From Gammaproteobacteria bacterium (GTDB taxonomy: Bacteria > Pseudomonadota > Gammaproteobacteria > Pseudomonadales > Azotimanducaceae): a stretch of 64,000 bases of DNA. Below the pieces are notes generated by a model. That model did not search any database, was not told the origin of the DNA, and saw only the letters and a list, made by a program, of their open reading frames with translations. Below are positions 35,797-44,575 of the stretch, one piece after another; positions within the stretch are counted from its first letter, which is position 1; each line of letters opens with the position of its first letter. The stretch is from assembly GCA_030425195.1 (NCBI GenBank), contig JAUIAV010000008.1, positions 170,190 through 234,189 of the forward strand, written 5' to 3'. A program made the position numbers and the translations under genes.

Positions 35797-37191
35797 TCAG
35801 CCTTCCGGCACCCGGGTCCAGCTGTCGAGCAGGGCCCGGGCGTCGTCGAACTCGGGATGAAACCCGAGTACTTCTTCTACCAGATTCCGTGCCAGGAACT
35901 CGTTTCCGGCGGCATGGGCGGCTTCCGCTTCCTCGATGAGCGCCACGGCGCTCATGTACATGAGCTTCAGGCCTTCCTCATTCGAGGGATCCATGTTGAG
36001 CACCTGAGTGAGGTTGTTCACCGCGTTGGCGTGTGCCGGCGTCACGATGCTGCCCGCGTCATAGTAGGCTCTGGCTTCTGCCAGCAGAGAAGCGATCAGT
36101 AACGCGTCCGCCTCGTTCCGGGGCGAGGGGTCTACCGGCGCGGTTTGCGGGATCTCGATGGCCAGTGGCTGCAGATCGGGTGTCTGCGGGCTCCCGGCCA
36201 TCGGCTCGGCCCCGGTCACAGGCACCGGTTCCAACGCGACCGGCGTCTGAACCTGCTCATCCGGAGACCGATAGTTGCTGAGCGGGAAGTCCACACCCAG
36301 TCCGCGGGGGTCCGCGAGAAACAGGCACATCGGTGCGAGCAGGGCGGCGGCCGCGATGAGGCTCGCCAGGGACAGGTGATTCCGCTGTGCGGGTTCCGGC
36401 CCGGGCAGGGCGGTCACCGTTGCGGACCCCGGGGTTGCCCTGGCGGGAGAGAGTTCGGCGTCTCCCTCCTGGCTGCCGGTTTGTAGCGACGCTTCTTCGG
36501 CCGATCCGCTTCTCGAGGCCTCTCTTTTCCGCAGCGCCTGCGCAGCCCCGGATTCTGCCTTCGGCGTCTCGGGTCGGATGAACGGCAGCGGGGGTGGGGC
36601 TGTGTGTTCTTCCAGCTGTTCGTCCGGAATCTCGTGCGCCCAGCGGGTCAGAGCTTCCGCCGCTCTGGCCTGGGCAGCCGCTTCCTCCAGGAGTTCCTCC
36701 TCGATTTGAACGTTCCGCCGTGGAAGCGTTCCCGTGTCGTCGGCCAGGGCCTCAGGCGCAGGCAGCGGTTCCATGAGCACCACGGGCTCGCCGACCCGGG
36801 TCAGGGTCAGCGCGGGTGTGCGGGTCGGGGTGAGAAAGATTTCTCTATCCACCTGCGCCTGCATACCGGCCTGAAAGTCCGGGGTGATGAGCAGCGTAGA
36901 CTTGGGAAAGGTCAGCCTCAGCGTCACACCTTCCACAAAGGTCAGGTGCTGGACGCTCAATCCGCCGTTCTCGGAAAACGTCCAGTCCATGGCCAGTGCC
37001 TGAAGAGTCAGGCAGCCATGATCGCTGCTGATGCGCAGAAGCGCGTCCTCCCGTGCCGGGCTCAGCACGGTCTGGCCCCGCTCGTCTTCGCCGATCATCA
37101 GACCTTGTGCGAGCTTGAGCACCAGATCGCCATCACAGGCGATCAGGAACCAGTCCTGTGTCCTGTAGTACGCCCTGTTTTCTGTCAACAT
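35797..37191 (-). CDS. Bitopic membrane protein with TPR-like periplasmic end
   Basis: 464 aa. The N-terminal cytoplasmic region (about 1-120) is beta-rich (FLIACDGDLVLKLAQGLMIG; GCLTLQALAMDW) and may be a degenerate FHA-like domain. A Pro/Glu-rich linker is followed by one TM helix (about 272-290) and a periplasmic part with a TPR-like C-terminus (NAVNNLTQVLNMDPSNEEGLKLMYMSA; EFLARNLVEEVLGFHPEF). No function known. It is divergent from the molybdopterin enzyme, 126 bases apart. Confidence 0.7.
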   Translation of the reverse strand: MLTENRAYYRTQDWFLIACDGDLVLKLAQGLMIGEDERGQTVLSPAREDALLRISSDHGCLTLQALAMDWTFSENGGLSVQHLTFVEGVTLRLTFPKSTLLITPDFQAGMQAQVDREIFLTPTRTPALTLTRVGEPVVLMEPLPAPEALADDTGTLPRRNVQIEEELLEEAAAQARAAEALTRWAHEIPDEQLEEHTAPPPLPFIRPETPKAESGAAQALRKREASRSGSAEEASLQTGSQEGDAELSPARATPGSATVTALPGPEPAQRNHLSLASLIAAAALLAPMCLFLADPRGLGVDFPLSNYRSPDEQVQTPVALEPVPVTGAEPMAGSPQTPDLQPLAIEIPQTAPVDPSPRNEADALLIASLLAEARAYYDAGSIVTPAHANAVNNLTQVLNMDPSNEEGLKLMYMSAVALIEEAEAAHAAGNEFLARNLVEEVLGFHPEFDDARALLDSWTRVPEG

Positions 37192-37317
37192 TATTGTCAG
37201 GGTCTTTGGAGTCCTTCCATCGCGGAGACTACTACGAACCCAGGCGTCATGAGAAGTCGGGCGATTCGGCCCGGAATCCCGGTATGATTGCCGTGAAACT
37301 GGGAGGAGGAGATCAGG

Positions 37318-39471
37318 GTGTCGTCCAGCGGTTCAGCAGCCGGTGCCAGCACCGGATCCAGGGTTACCAGGCGCACGTTCTGCCGGGTCTGTGAACCCGC
37401 CTGCGGAATGATCGCCACCGTGGAGAAGGGTGAGCTGATCAGGCTCGAGGCCGACCGCGACCATCCGGTGTCCCGCGGTTTCGTCTGCAACAAAGGCATC
37501 TACGGTGCCGACGTCCACAACGATCCGGACAGGCTCGACACGCCGCTCAAAAAAGTGGGCCCCGGCCGGTTCGAGCCCATCGGCTGGGATCAGGCCGTCA
37601 CCGAGATCGCCGGGCGCCTCGCTGAGATCAGGTCGAGCCACGGAGCAGAAGCCATCGGCAGCTACACCGGCAATCCGAACGCGTTCAACACGCTGTTCGG
37701 CCCGTCCTACGGGAGCTTCATGCGCCAGCTGGGTGCCCGCTACTTCTTCAGTTCCGGCACTCAGGACTGCGCGAACAAGTTCGCCGCCAGCGAGGCCGTG
37801 TTCGGCACCCGTACGCTGCATCCGCTGCCGGATATCGATCATTCGGATTTCATCCTGATCGTCGGCGAGAATCCGGCGGTCAGCCACATGTCCTTCGTAT
37901 CCATTCCGAATCCCATGGCGCACCTGAAGGCGGCCGTGGAGCGCGGTGCCAGAGTCCTCTACGTGAATCCCCGCCGGATCGAATCCGCATCCATTGCGGG
38001 TGAACTGCTGAAAATCCGGCCGGACACGGACGTTTACCTGTTTGCGGCGCTGATTCACGAGATCGACCGCACCGTGGGCTTTCACGAGTCCGTGCAGGTC
38101 CGGGGTGAGCGCATCGATGAGCTCAGGCGTTTCGTGGCCGACTACCCGCCCGAGCGGGTGGCGGCCGTGACCGGCATTCCGGCGGCTGAGATCCGTGAGC
38201 TGGCCCGGGCGTTTGCCACCGCACCGACCGCGTGTGCGCACATGTCCACCGGTGTGAACATGGGGCGGCAGGGAACGCTCGCCTACTGGCTGCTGCAGAT
38301 GCTCGTGTTCGTCACCGGCAACCTGGGGCGGCGGGGCGGCAACTTCTACTCGCTGGGATTCTACGAGCGCAGCACGGCGGCCGGCCGGGCAGCTCCGGAA
38401 GGCATGCTCGACACACCCTTCGGAGAGGTCCGCAAACCGGGCGGTGTGGGCATCAGCCTGCCGGGAAACCTGCTCGCAAGCTACGTCACGGAGCTGGATC
38501 CGCCCATACGGGCGCTGTTCGTCAGTTCCGGTAATCCGGTGCTCTCGATCGGTGGTGAGGCCCATCTGCGCAAGGCCATGGAATCTCTGGAACTGCTCGT
38601 TTGCGTGGACATCTATCGCAACGCCACCGGGGAGTATGCGGATTATCTGCTTCCTGCCGCCGGCGCCTTCGAGCGGGAGGACATCAACTTCGCGGGGATC
38701 GGTCTGCAGTTCGAGCCCTCGGTTCAGTTCACCGAGGCTGTGGTGCCGCCTGCCCACGACAGGAAACCGGACTGGTGGATCTACGAGCGGCTGTGCCAGG
38801 CCATGGGATTCGATTCGGCCCTCGACGGTGTGCCGGAAGGCGAGCTGCCGGACATGTGGGGCCGGGTGAATGCCATGCTCAGATCCCGTGGCCACGACAT
38901 GGCGGAGCTCCGGGCACGCGGAATCATCGCCTTCGAGCGCTCGGACCCGGAAGACTTCTATGACCGCTACCTGCAGCGGGATACCCAGATGGTGGACTGC
39001 TGCCCCGAAAGCTTTGCCCAGGCCATGGACCGCATGGCCGGGCTCTTCGAGGAAGAGGCCTCCCGGGGCGCCACGGATCTGAAGCTCATCACCAAACGCG
39101 ATGCGTACATGTTCAATTCCTGGTACGCCAACGTGGCGAAGCTCAAAACGAAAGACCGGGACAGGAACTACCTCTACATGCATCCCGAGGATGCGGAAGT
39201 CCGCCAGATCCGGGAAGGTGCGACCGTGCGCATCGAGAACGATCAGGGCGCAATTGCGGCACCGGTCAAGCTGACGGACGATCTGATGCCGGGGGTGGTG
39301 GCCATGAGCCACGGCTGGGGGCAGGCGCAGAGTGCGGGCATGAACGTGGCGAATGCCGCGCCCGGCGTGAACTGCAACGTGCTGCTGCCCTCAGGGCCGG
39401 GCAGCTACGAGCCCCTGTCGAACCAGGCACACATGACGGGAATACCGGTCCAGGTCAGCCTGGAAGGCTGA
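37318..39471 (+). CDS. Molybdopterin-dependent oxidoreductase (DMSO reductase/FdhF-like superfamily)
   Basis: 717 aa from GTG 37318 behind GGAGGAGGAG. The N-terminal [4Fe-4S] cysteines are C22, C25, C29 and C57 (CRVCEPAC ... GFVCNKG). A candidate Mo ligand is C151 in GTQDCANKFAA. Domains continue to the C-terminal molybdopterin-binding barrel (about 600-717: DAYMFNSWYANVAKLK ... PGVNCNVLLPS). There is no signal peptide and no electron-transfer subunit beside it, so it looks cytoplasmic and stand-alone. Substrate unknown. Its 3' end forms the first of three tandem hairpins. Confidence 0.87.
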   Translation: MSSSGSAAGASTGSRVTRRTFCRVCEPACGMIATVEKGELIRLEADRDHPVSRGFVCNKGIYGADVHNDPDRLDTPLKKVGPGRFEPIGWDQAVTEIAGRLAEIRSSHGAEAIGSYTGNPNAFNTLFGPSYGSFMRQLGARYFFSSGTQDCANKFAASEAVFGTRTLHPLPDIDHSDFILIVGENPAVSHMSFVSIPNPMAHLKAAVERGARVLYVNPRRIESASIAGELLKIRPDTDVYLFAALIHEIDRTVGFHESVQVRGERIDELRRFVADYPPERVAAVTGIPAAEIRELARAFATAPTACAHMSTGVNMGRQGTLAYWLLQMLVFVTGNLGRRGGNFYSLGFYERSTAAGRAAPEGMLDTPFGEVRKPGGVGISLPGNLLASYVTELDPPIRALFVSSGNPVLSIGGEAHLRKAMESLELLVCVDIYRNATGEYADYLLPAAGAFEREDINFAGIGLQFEPSVQFTEAVVPPAHDRKPDWWIYERLCQAMGFDSALDGVPEGELPDMWGRVNAMLRSRGHDMAELRARGIIAFERSDPEDFYDRYLQRDTQMVDCCPESFAQAMDRMAGLFEEEASRGATDLKLITKRDAYMFNSWYANVAKLKTKDRDRNYLYMHPEDAEVRQIREGATVRIENDQGAIAAPVKLTDDLMPGVVAMSHGWGQAQSAGMNVANAAPGVNCNVLLPSGPGSYEPLSNQAHMTGIPVQVSLEG

Positions 39472-39520
39472 CCTGGCGTCAGCCTGGAAGGCTGACCTGG
39501 CGTCAGCCTGGAAGGCTGAC
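39454..39520. repeat. Three tandem 24-bp repeats, each a perfect hairpin
   Basis: The unit GTCAGCCTGGAAGGCTGAC plus CTGGC occurs at 39454-39477 and 39478-39501; a third palindrome covers 39502-39520. Each has an 8-bp stem (GTCAGCCT/AGGCTGAC) and a GGA loop. The first copy encodes the last codons and stop of the molybdopterin gene. The array lies between convergent genes and probably acts as a bidirectional terminator or mRNA-stabilising element, made by duplication. Confidence 0.75.
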
Positions 39521-39535
39521 CGGGATGCGCGCGCC

Positions 39536-41113
39536 TCAGCGTCGCTGCTGCGCTTCCATCATGGCCCGCTCCATCTGCTCCATCACCTGATCGATGGTGA
39601 AGCTGGCCGCTTTCTGCCGTGGCGGGAATGCCTGGAAGGTCTGCAGGAACCCGGCCACTTCCGCCTGGCCGCCGAACAGGAGAAACACCCGGTCCAGAAA
39701 CCAGTCGTAGTAGGTGTTGGAGGTAAAGTAGGCCCGTTCGTAGGGATCCCGGCGCAGATTGAACAGCAGCGGCACTCTGAGCGGTGTGAACGGCTCGATC
39801 CAGGCGCGCATGGTGCCGCGGGCTTTCTGCTCCATGAAGATCATCTTCCAGTCGCCTTTTCTGAGCGCGGTGAGATCGCCGTCGTCGGAGAAATAGAAGA
39901 CCTCGTCCCGCGGCCCCTCGTCCGTCTCGCCGGTGAGCAGCGGCAGCAGATTGTAGCCGTCCAGGTGCACCCGGTAGCTCCGGCCGATGGCGCGCACGCC
40001 GCCTTCCTTCAGTCTCTCCTTGATGTCCGGCGCACCGGCGACGGCCAGATAGGTCGGCAGCCAGTCCATGTGATGGACGATCTCGTTGGAGATGGAACCG
40101 GCCTCGATCTTCCCGGGCCAGCGCACCATGGAGGGCACCCGCCAGCCACCTTCCCAGTTGGTGTTCTTCTCGGACTGGAACGGCGTCATGGCTGCGTCCG
40201 GCCAGGTGTTCATGTGCGGTCCATTGTCCGTGGAGTAGTGCACGATGGTGTCGTCGGCGATGCCGAGCTCGTCCAGCAGGTCGAGCAGCTGGCCCACGTG
40301 CATGTCGTGCTCCACCATGCCGTCCGCGTACTCGTCCTGGCCGGAGATGCCCCGGAGGCTGTCCTTCACGTGAGTGCGGAAATGCATGCGGGTGCCGTTC
40401 CACCAGACATAAAAAGGCTTGCCCTGGGTGTGCGCGCGCTTGATGAAGTCGATGGCGGCAGCCACGGTTTCGTCATCCACCGTCTCCATGCGTTTCCGGG
40501 TCAGCGGCCCCGTATCCTGGATCTCGCCATCGGCGGAAGATCTGATGACGCCGCGCGGTCCGAAGCGCTCCCGGAAGGCCGGATCCTGAGGATAGTCCTC
40601 GTTCTCGGGCTCCTCTTCCGCGTTCAGGTGGTAGAGGTTGCCGTAGAACTCGTCGAAACCGTGGTTGGTCGGCAGGAACTCGTCCTTGTCACCCAGGTGG
40701 TTCTTGCCGAACTGCCCGGTGACGTAGCCGTATTCCTTCAGCAGACCGGCAATGGTGGGATCCTTCTCCGAGATCCCGAGGTCTGCTCCGGGGACGCCGA
40801 CCTTGGACAGTCCGGTACGGTAGACGCTCTGACCGGTGATGTAGGAGGAGCGGCCGGCGGTGCAGGACTGCTCGCCGTAGTAGTCGGTGAACATCATGCC
40901 CTCCCGGGCCACCCGGTCGATGTTCGGTGTGCGATAACCCACCACCCCGAAGGTGTAGGCGCTGATGTTACTCTGGCCGATGTCGTCACCCCAGATCACT
41001 AGGATGTTCGGCTTGTCCGCCGCCAGCGCAGGTGTTGCGATTGCGGCAGTCAAGAGAGCGGCGAGCGAGCAGGCAACCGCCTGCAGGGCGGCGATGAGAT
41101 TCCGTGCTGACAT
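39536..41113 (-). CDS. Exported sulfatase (arylsulfatase type)
   Basis: 525 aa from ATG 41113. Signal peptide ends PALAADKP. The formylglycine site is C84-T-A-G-R88 (CxAxR form of the type I sulfatase motif), followed by SSYITG. The metal site includes ILVIWGDDIG (Asp pair near 43) and DNGPH later in the chain. Type I sulfatases need a formylglycine-generating enzyme or anaerobic maturase, neither of which is in the window. Hydrolysis of a sulfate ester in the periplasm is expected. Confidence 0.9.
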   Translation of the reverse strand: MSARNLIAALQAVACSLAALLTAAIATPALAADKPNILVIWGDDIGQSNISAYTFGVVGYRTPNIDRVAREGMMFTDYYGEQSCTAGRSSYITGQSVYRTGLSKVGVPGADLGISEKDPTIAGLLKEYGYVTGQFGKNHLGDKDEFLPTNHGFDEFYGNLYHLNAEEEPENEDYPQDPAFRERFGPRGVIRSSADGEIQDTGPLTRKRMETVDDETVAAAIDFIKRAHTQGKPFYVWWNGTRMHFRTHVKDSLRGISGQDEYADGMVEHDMHVGQLLDLLDELGIADDTIVHYSTDNGPHMNTWPDAAMTPFQSEKNTNWEGGWRVPSMVRWPGKIEAGSISNEIVHHMDWLPTYLAVAGAPDIKERLKEGGVRAIGRSYRVHLDGYNLLPLLTGETDEGPRDEVFYFSDDGDLTALRKGDWKMIFMEQKARGTMRAWIEPFTPLRVPLLFNLRRDPYERAYFTSNTYYDWFLDRVFLLFGGQAEVAGFLQTFQAFPPRQKAASFTIDQVMEQMERAMMEAQQRR

Positions 41114-41170
41114 TAAGTGTCCCTGATTCCCCTGGTGCCGCACCATTATTAGCCGCGTGATCGCGGTTGA

Positions 41171-41953
41171 CTACTCCCGCTGGCGGAAAAGGGCCGCGCT
41201 CCTCGAGGCGAGGCCGCCCAGAGTCCGGAGCAGCCAGCGGGGCTGGTAGTTGGCCCAGTTCACCATGGCCTGATTCGCGAGACCCGGCACGCGGATCACC
41301 TGTCCGGAGCGGAGCGCATCGAATCCTTCTCTCGCCACGCTCTTCGGATCCGCCAGGAACCACTCCGCCATCTCCAGGTCGGCGAACGCATCCGCCATCT
41401 CGGTGCGGGTGGGCCCGGGGCACAGAGCGGTCACGGTGACGCCGGTGCCTCGCAGCTCCTCGGAGAGACTCTCGGTCAGGGACAGCACGAAGGCTTTGCT
41501 GGCGGCATAGACCGCCATGCCCGGAACCGGCTGGAAGGAGGCCACCGAGGCGACGTTCAGGATGCGTCCATAGCCCCGGTCGACCATCTTTCTGCCGAAG
41601 TGGTGAGTGAGCTCCATGAGTGAGCGGCAGTTCAGATTGACCAGGTTGGTGAGGGCATAGCCCTTTGCCTCCAGCATGAGCTCCGTGCTGATGACGCCGG
41701 CGTTGTTGACCAGCACATCGATCCGGATTTTGTGCTCGGCCACCGCGTCCATGAGCTTCTGCGGACCCTTGGCTTTTGCCAGATCCACGGGCACGCAAAG
41801 GACCGTGGTATCGAGCTCTGCAGCCAGGGCCTGAAGGCGGTCCTCGCGTCTGGCTGCGAGGATCAGATCGTAGCCATGGGCAGCGAAAATCCGGGCGAGC
41901 TCGACGCCGATGCCGGCGGAAGCGCCGGTGATGAGGGCGACGGGTCGGGGCAT
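41171..41953 (-). CDS. Short-chain dehydrogenase/reductase
   Basis: 260 aa from ATG 41953 with AGGAGAA upstream. Cofactor motif TGASAGIG (about 9-16), NNAG (about 85-88) and catalytic Ser-Tyr-Lys in VASVASF ... YAASK (about 138-155). Classical cytoplasmic SDR with a short C-terminal extension (about 220-260) that ends in a basic stretch. Substrate unknown. It is divergent from the phytase-like esterase gene. Confidence 0.9.
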   Translation of the reverse strand: MPRPVALITGASAGIGVELARIFAAHGYDLILAARREDRLQALAAELDTTVLCVPVDLAKAKGPQKLMDAVAEHKIRIDVLVNNAGVISTELMLEAKGYALTNLVNLNCRSLMELTHHFGRKMVDRGYGRILNVASVASFQPVPGMAVYAASKAFVLSLTESLSEELRGTGVTVTALCPGPTRTEMADAFADLEMAEWFLADPKSVAREGFDALRSGQVIRVPGLANQAMVNWANYQPRWLLRTLGGLASRSAALFRQRE

Positions 41954-42128
41954 AGGTCGTTCTCCTGCCAGGTGTATGACGCATGATAGCCGGACGGGAT
42001 GATCTCCGCGTGAATCGGCTGCCGAGGCGTCGGGCACTGGGCGGTGTGGTTAGTCCAGTTTTTTAACTGCCCTGTCATCTTGCGGTGTGACACTGCCCCG
42101 GTTTTTGAACCAACCAGGGAAACGTTTC

Positions 42129-44498
42129 ATGGATCACACTACCCGCCGGGTGCAGGCCAGGCGCCGTCTCATCACTACCGTGGCCGCACTGGCCACAGCA
42201 TTGGGCGCCGCTGGCGCCGTGGCTGGAGGAAACGGCCACGGGCACAAGTATGCGGATCAGCGGTTCCGCTGGGTCGGCACCTTCGACGTGATGGAAGGTA
42301 ACGGGTCGGGGGTCGCCGAGATCACCGATGTCACGAGGAATGGTAAGCAGCTGATCTACACCGATGCGGAGAACGGCGAGATCGGATTCGTCGATATCCG
42401 CAATCCCAGACGTCCGGTGGGCGAAGGGACCATGAGTGTGGACGGCGAGCCCACCAGTCTCGTCATCCTGGATCCGCTGGTGCTGGTCGGTGTGAACACC
42501 TCCGAGTCGTTTACCGATCCGTCGGGGAAACTGCTGGTCATCCACCGCAACAGGCGGGAGGTAGTGGGCAGCTTCGATCTGGGCGGGCAGCCGGATTCCG
42601 TGGCGCTGGCGCCGGACCGCAAGCGGGCCGTCGTCGTCATAGAAAACGAGCGTGACGAGGAGGTCTGCGTCGGCGGCTCGGCCGATGGGCTGCCGGTGCC
42701 GGAAGACGATGACGCTGCGGAAGATGCCTGTGAAGGTGGCGGCGGTGTCATCGGTGGCATGCCTCAGGATCACCTCGGCAATCCCACGGGCGCGGTGAAG
42801 ATCGTCGACCTCAAGGGCGGTGTCCGTTCCTGGACGATCCGGGACGTGGATCTTGCCCCGATCGCTGCCGCCGCCTTTGCCGGCAGCGACCTGGAGCCGG
42901 AGTTCGTGGACATCAACGCCAGGAATCTGGCCGTCGTGAGCTTTCAGGAGAACAACCACCTGGCCGTGATCGACATCGTCAAAGGCGAAGTGGTCAGTGA
43001 ATTTTCCGCAGGCTCCGCAGACCTCGGCAACGTGGATACGGTGGAGGACGATCTGATCATCCTCGATTCGGACATCACCAAGCGGCGTGAGCCGGATGCG
43101 GTGGCCTGGATCGACGGCGATCGTTTCTCAACGGCCAACGAAGGTGACTACGAGGACGGCAACGGTGAAGAAGGCGGCAGCCGGGGCTTCACCGTATTCG
43201 ACGTCGAAGGCAACGTCGCCTACGAATCTGCCGAGTCCTTCGAGCACCTGCTGGTTTCCGCCGGTCACTACAATGAGGGCCGTTCCGAGAACAAAGGTGT
43301 GGAGCCGGAAGCCGTGGAGACCGGCAGGTTCCGGGGGCGGAACCTGCTGTTCGTGGGTTCCGAGCGGTCCAATGCCGTGGGCGTGTACGACGTGAGCAGG
43401 GGCGATCCGCGTCTGCTGCAGGTGCTGCCGACGGGGATCGGGCCGGAAGGCGTGAAGGCCATTCCTCACCGCAATCTGCTGGCGGTTTCCACCGAGAGCG
43501 AGGTGGCCGGTGATGGTATTCCGACCATGATCAACCTCTACAGATACAGCGGCAGCCAGTCCCGCTACCCGCAGATCGCGTCCGGGCCGGATGCTGATGG
43601 CCTGCCCATCGGCTGGGTGGCTCTGTCCGGTCTGGCCGGCGATCGCTGGGATGCACAGACGCTCTACGCGGTCAGCGACTCGTTTCTCGCCGAAGGCTTC
43701 GTCTACACCGTGGATGTCTCTCAGAGACCGGCCATGATCGTCGATCGCGTGCAGGTCACCGGCGCCTCGGTGGATCTGGACCTGGAAGGCATTGCCGTGG
43801 GCCCGGATGGCGATTTCTGGCTCGGCAGCGAAGGCAATGCCGGCTCGCGGCCGAACGCCATCCTGAAAGTGAATGGTCTGGGTGAGGTACAGGCCGAGTA
43901 CTTCCTGCCTTCCGAACTTGAGAACAACGCCCGCAGCAACGGTATCGAAGGCATCGCCGTGACCGGTGGGTCCGGAGAGGAAGTGGTCTACGTGGCCATC
44001 CAGCGTGCCTGGCTGGACACGGGTGACGTCAACGGCCTGCATACCAGGATCGGCCGCCTGGATACGTCTACCGGCGACTGGACATTCGTCTACTACCCGC
44101 TGCAGTCCGAAGGTGACGGCGGCTGGATCGGCCTGTCCGAGCTCACCGTGCTGCCCGACGATACTTTCGCCGTGATCGAGCGCGACAAAGGCTGGGGACC
44201 GACCACCGGCCCCATCGCAGAGCTCAAGGCCGTCTTCCGGGTGGATCTTGCCGGCGCCGATTTCCGCACGCTGGACGACGGGGACGGTCTCGCCACCATC
44301 GAGAAGCAATTGCTGGTCGATCTGCTGCCGCGTCTGTCGCGAACGAGCATCTTCACCTCGGAGAAGCTCGAAGGCTTCGCCGTGAGCGCCCATGGCCGGG
44401 TCTATGCGGTCACCGACAATGACGGCGTGGACGACGCGCCGGGTGAGACGATATTCCTCCGGCTCGGCAGATACGAGCAGCTGCTCGGCAACGACTGA
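42129..44498 (+). CDS. Esterase-like phytase-domain protein with beta-propeller N-terminus
   Basis: 789 aa from ATG 42129; the frame is open back to 42087 from a GTG. Basic N-terminus and signal peptide (TTRRVQARRRLITTVAAL). The first half is a WD40/YVTN-like beta-propeller with LVIHRNRREVVGSFDLGGQPDSV repeats, similar to choice-of-anchor I proteins. The second half matches the esterase-like activity of phytase family (LDLEGIAVGPDGDFWLGSE; NGIEGIAVT; ERDKGWG; EKLEGFAVS). It may hydrolyse phosphate esters outside the cell. A hairpin terminator follows at 44536. Confidence 0.82.
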   Translation: MDHTTRRVQARRRLITTVAALATALGAAGAVAGGNGHGHKYADQRFRWVGTFDVMEGNGSGVAEITDVTRNGKQLIYTDAENGEIGFVDIRNPRRPVGEGTMSVDGEPTSLVILDPLVLVGVNTSESFTDPSGKLLVIHRNRREVVGSFDLGGQPDSVALAPDRKRAVVVIENERDEEVCVGGSADGLPVPEDDDAAEDACEGGGGVIGGMPQDHLGNPTGAVKIVDLKGGVRSWTIRDVDLAPIAAAAFAGSDLEPEFVDINARNLAVVSFQENNHLAVIDIVKGEVVSEFSAGSADLGNVDTVEDDLIILDSDITKRREPDAVAWIDGDRFSTANEGDYEDGNGEEGGSRGFTVFDVEGNVAYESAESFEHLLVSAGHYNEGRSENKGVEPEAVETGRFRGRNLLFVGSERSNAVGVYDVSRGDPRLLQVLPTGIGPEGVKAIPHRNLLAVSTESEVAGDGIPTMINLYRYSGSQSRYPQIASGPDADGLPIGWVALSGLAGDRWDAQTLYAVSDSFLAEGFVYTVDVSQRPAMIVDRVQVTGASVDLDLEGIAVGPDGDFWLGSEGNAGSRPNAILKVNGLGEVQAEYFLPSELENNARSNGIEGIAVTGGSGEEVVYVAIQRAWLDTGDVNGLHTRIGRLDTSTGDWTFVYYPLQSEGDGGWIGLSELTVLPDDTFAVIERDKGWGPTTGPIAELKAVFRVDLAGADFRTLDDGDGLATIEKQLLVDLLPRLSRTSIFTSEKLEGFAVSAHGRVYAVTDNDGVDDAPGETIFLRLGRYEQLLGND

Positions 44499-44535
44499 CG
44501 GTTCCACTCCTGCCGGTCTGTCCGGCAGCGAGCCC

Positions 44536-44565
44536 GAAGGCCCCATCCGGGGCCTTCTTCCGTTT
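44536..44565. terminator. Hairpin terminator between convergent genes
   Basis: A 9-bp stem GAAGGCCCC/GGGGCCTTC (44536-44544 and 44549-44557) with loop ATCC is followed by TTCCGTTT on the plus strand. It lies between the esterase stop (44498) and the MFS stop (44576), so it can serve both strands. Confidence 0.7.
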
Positions 44566-44575
44566 CATCCGGCAG

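Noticed and set aside
37333-39312. Long minus-strand frame opposite the molybdopterin gene
   Set aside because: The plus strand carries the Fe-S and Mo-domain signatures; the opposite frame shows no domain.
39454-39520. CRISPR-like array
   Set aside because: Units are adjacent with only five bases between palindromes, have no spacers and no cas genes; a tandem hairpin repeat fits better.
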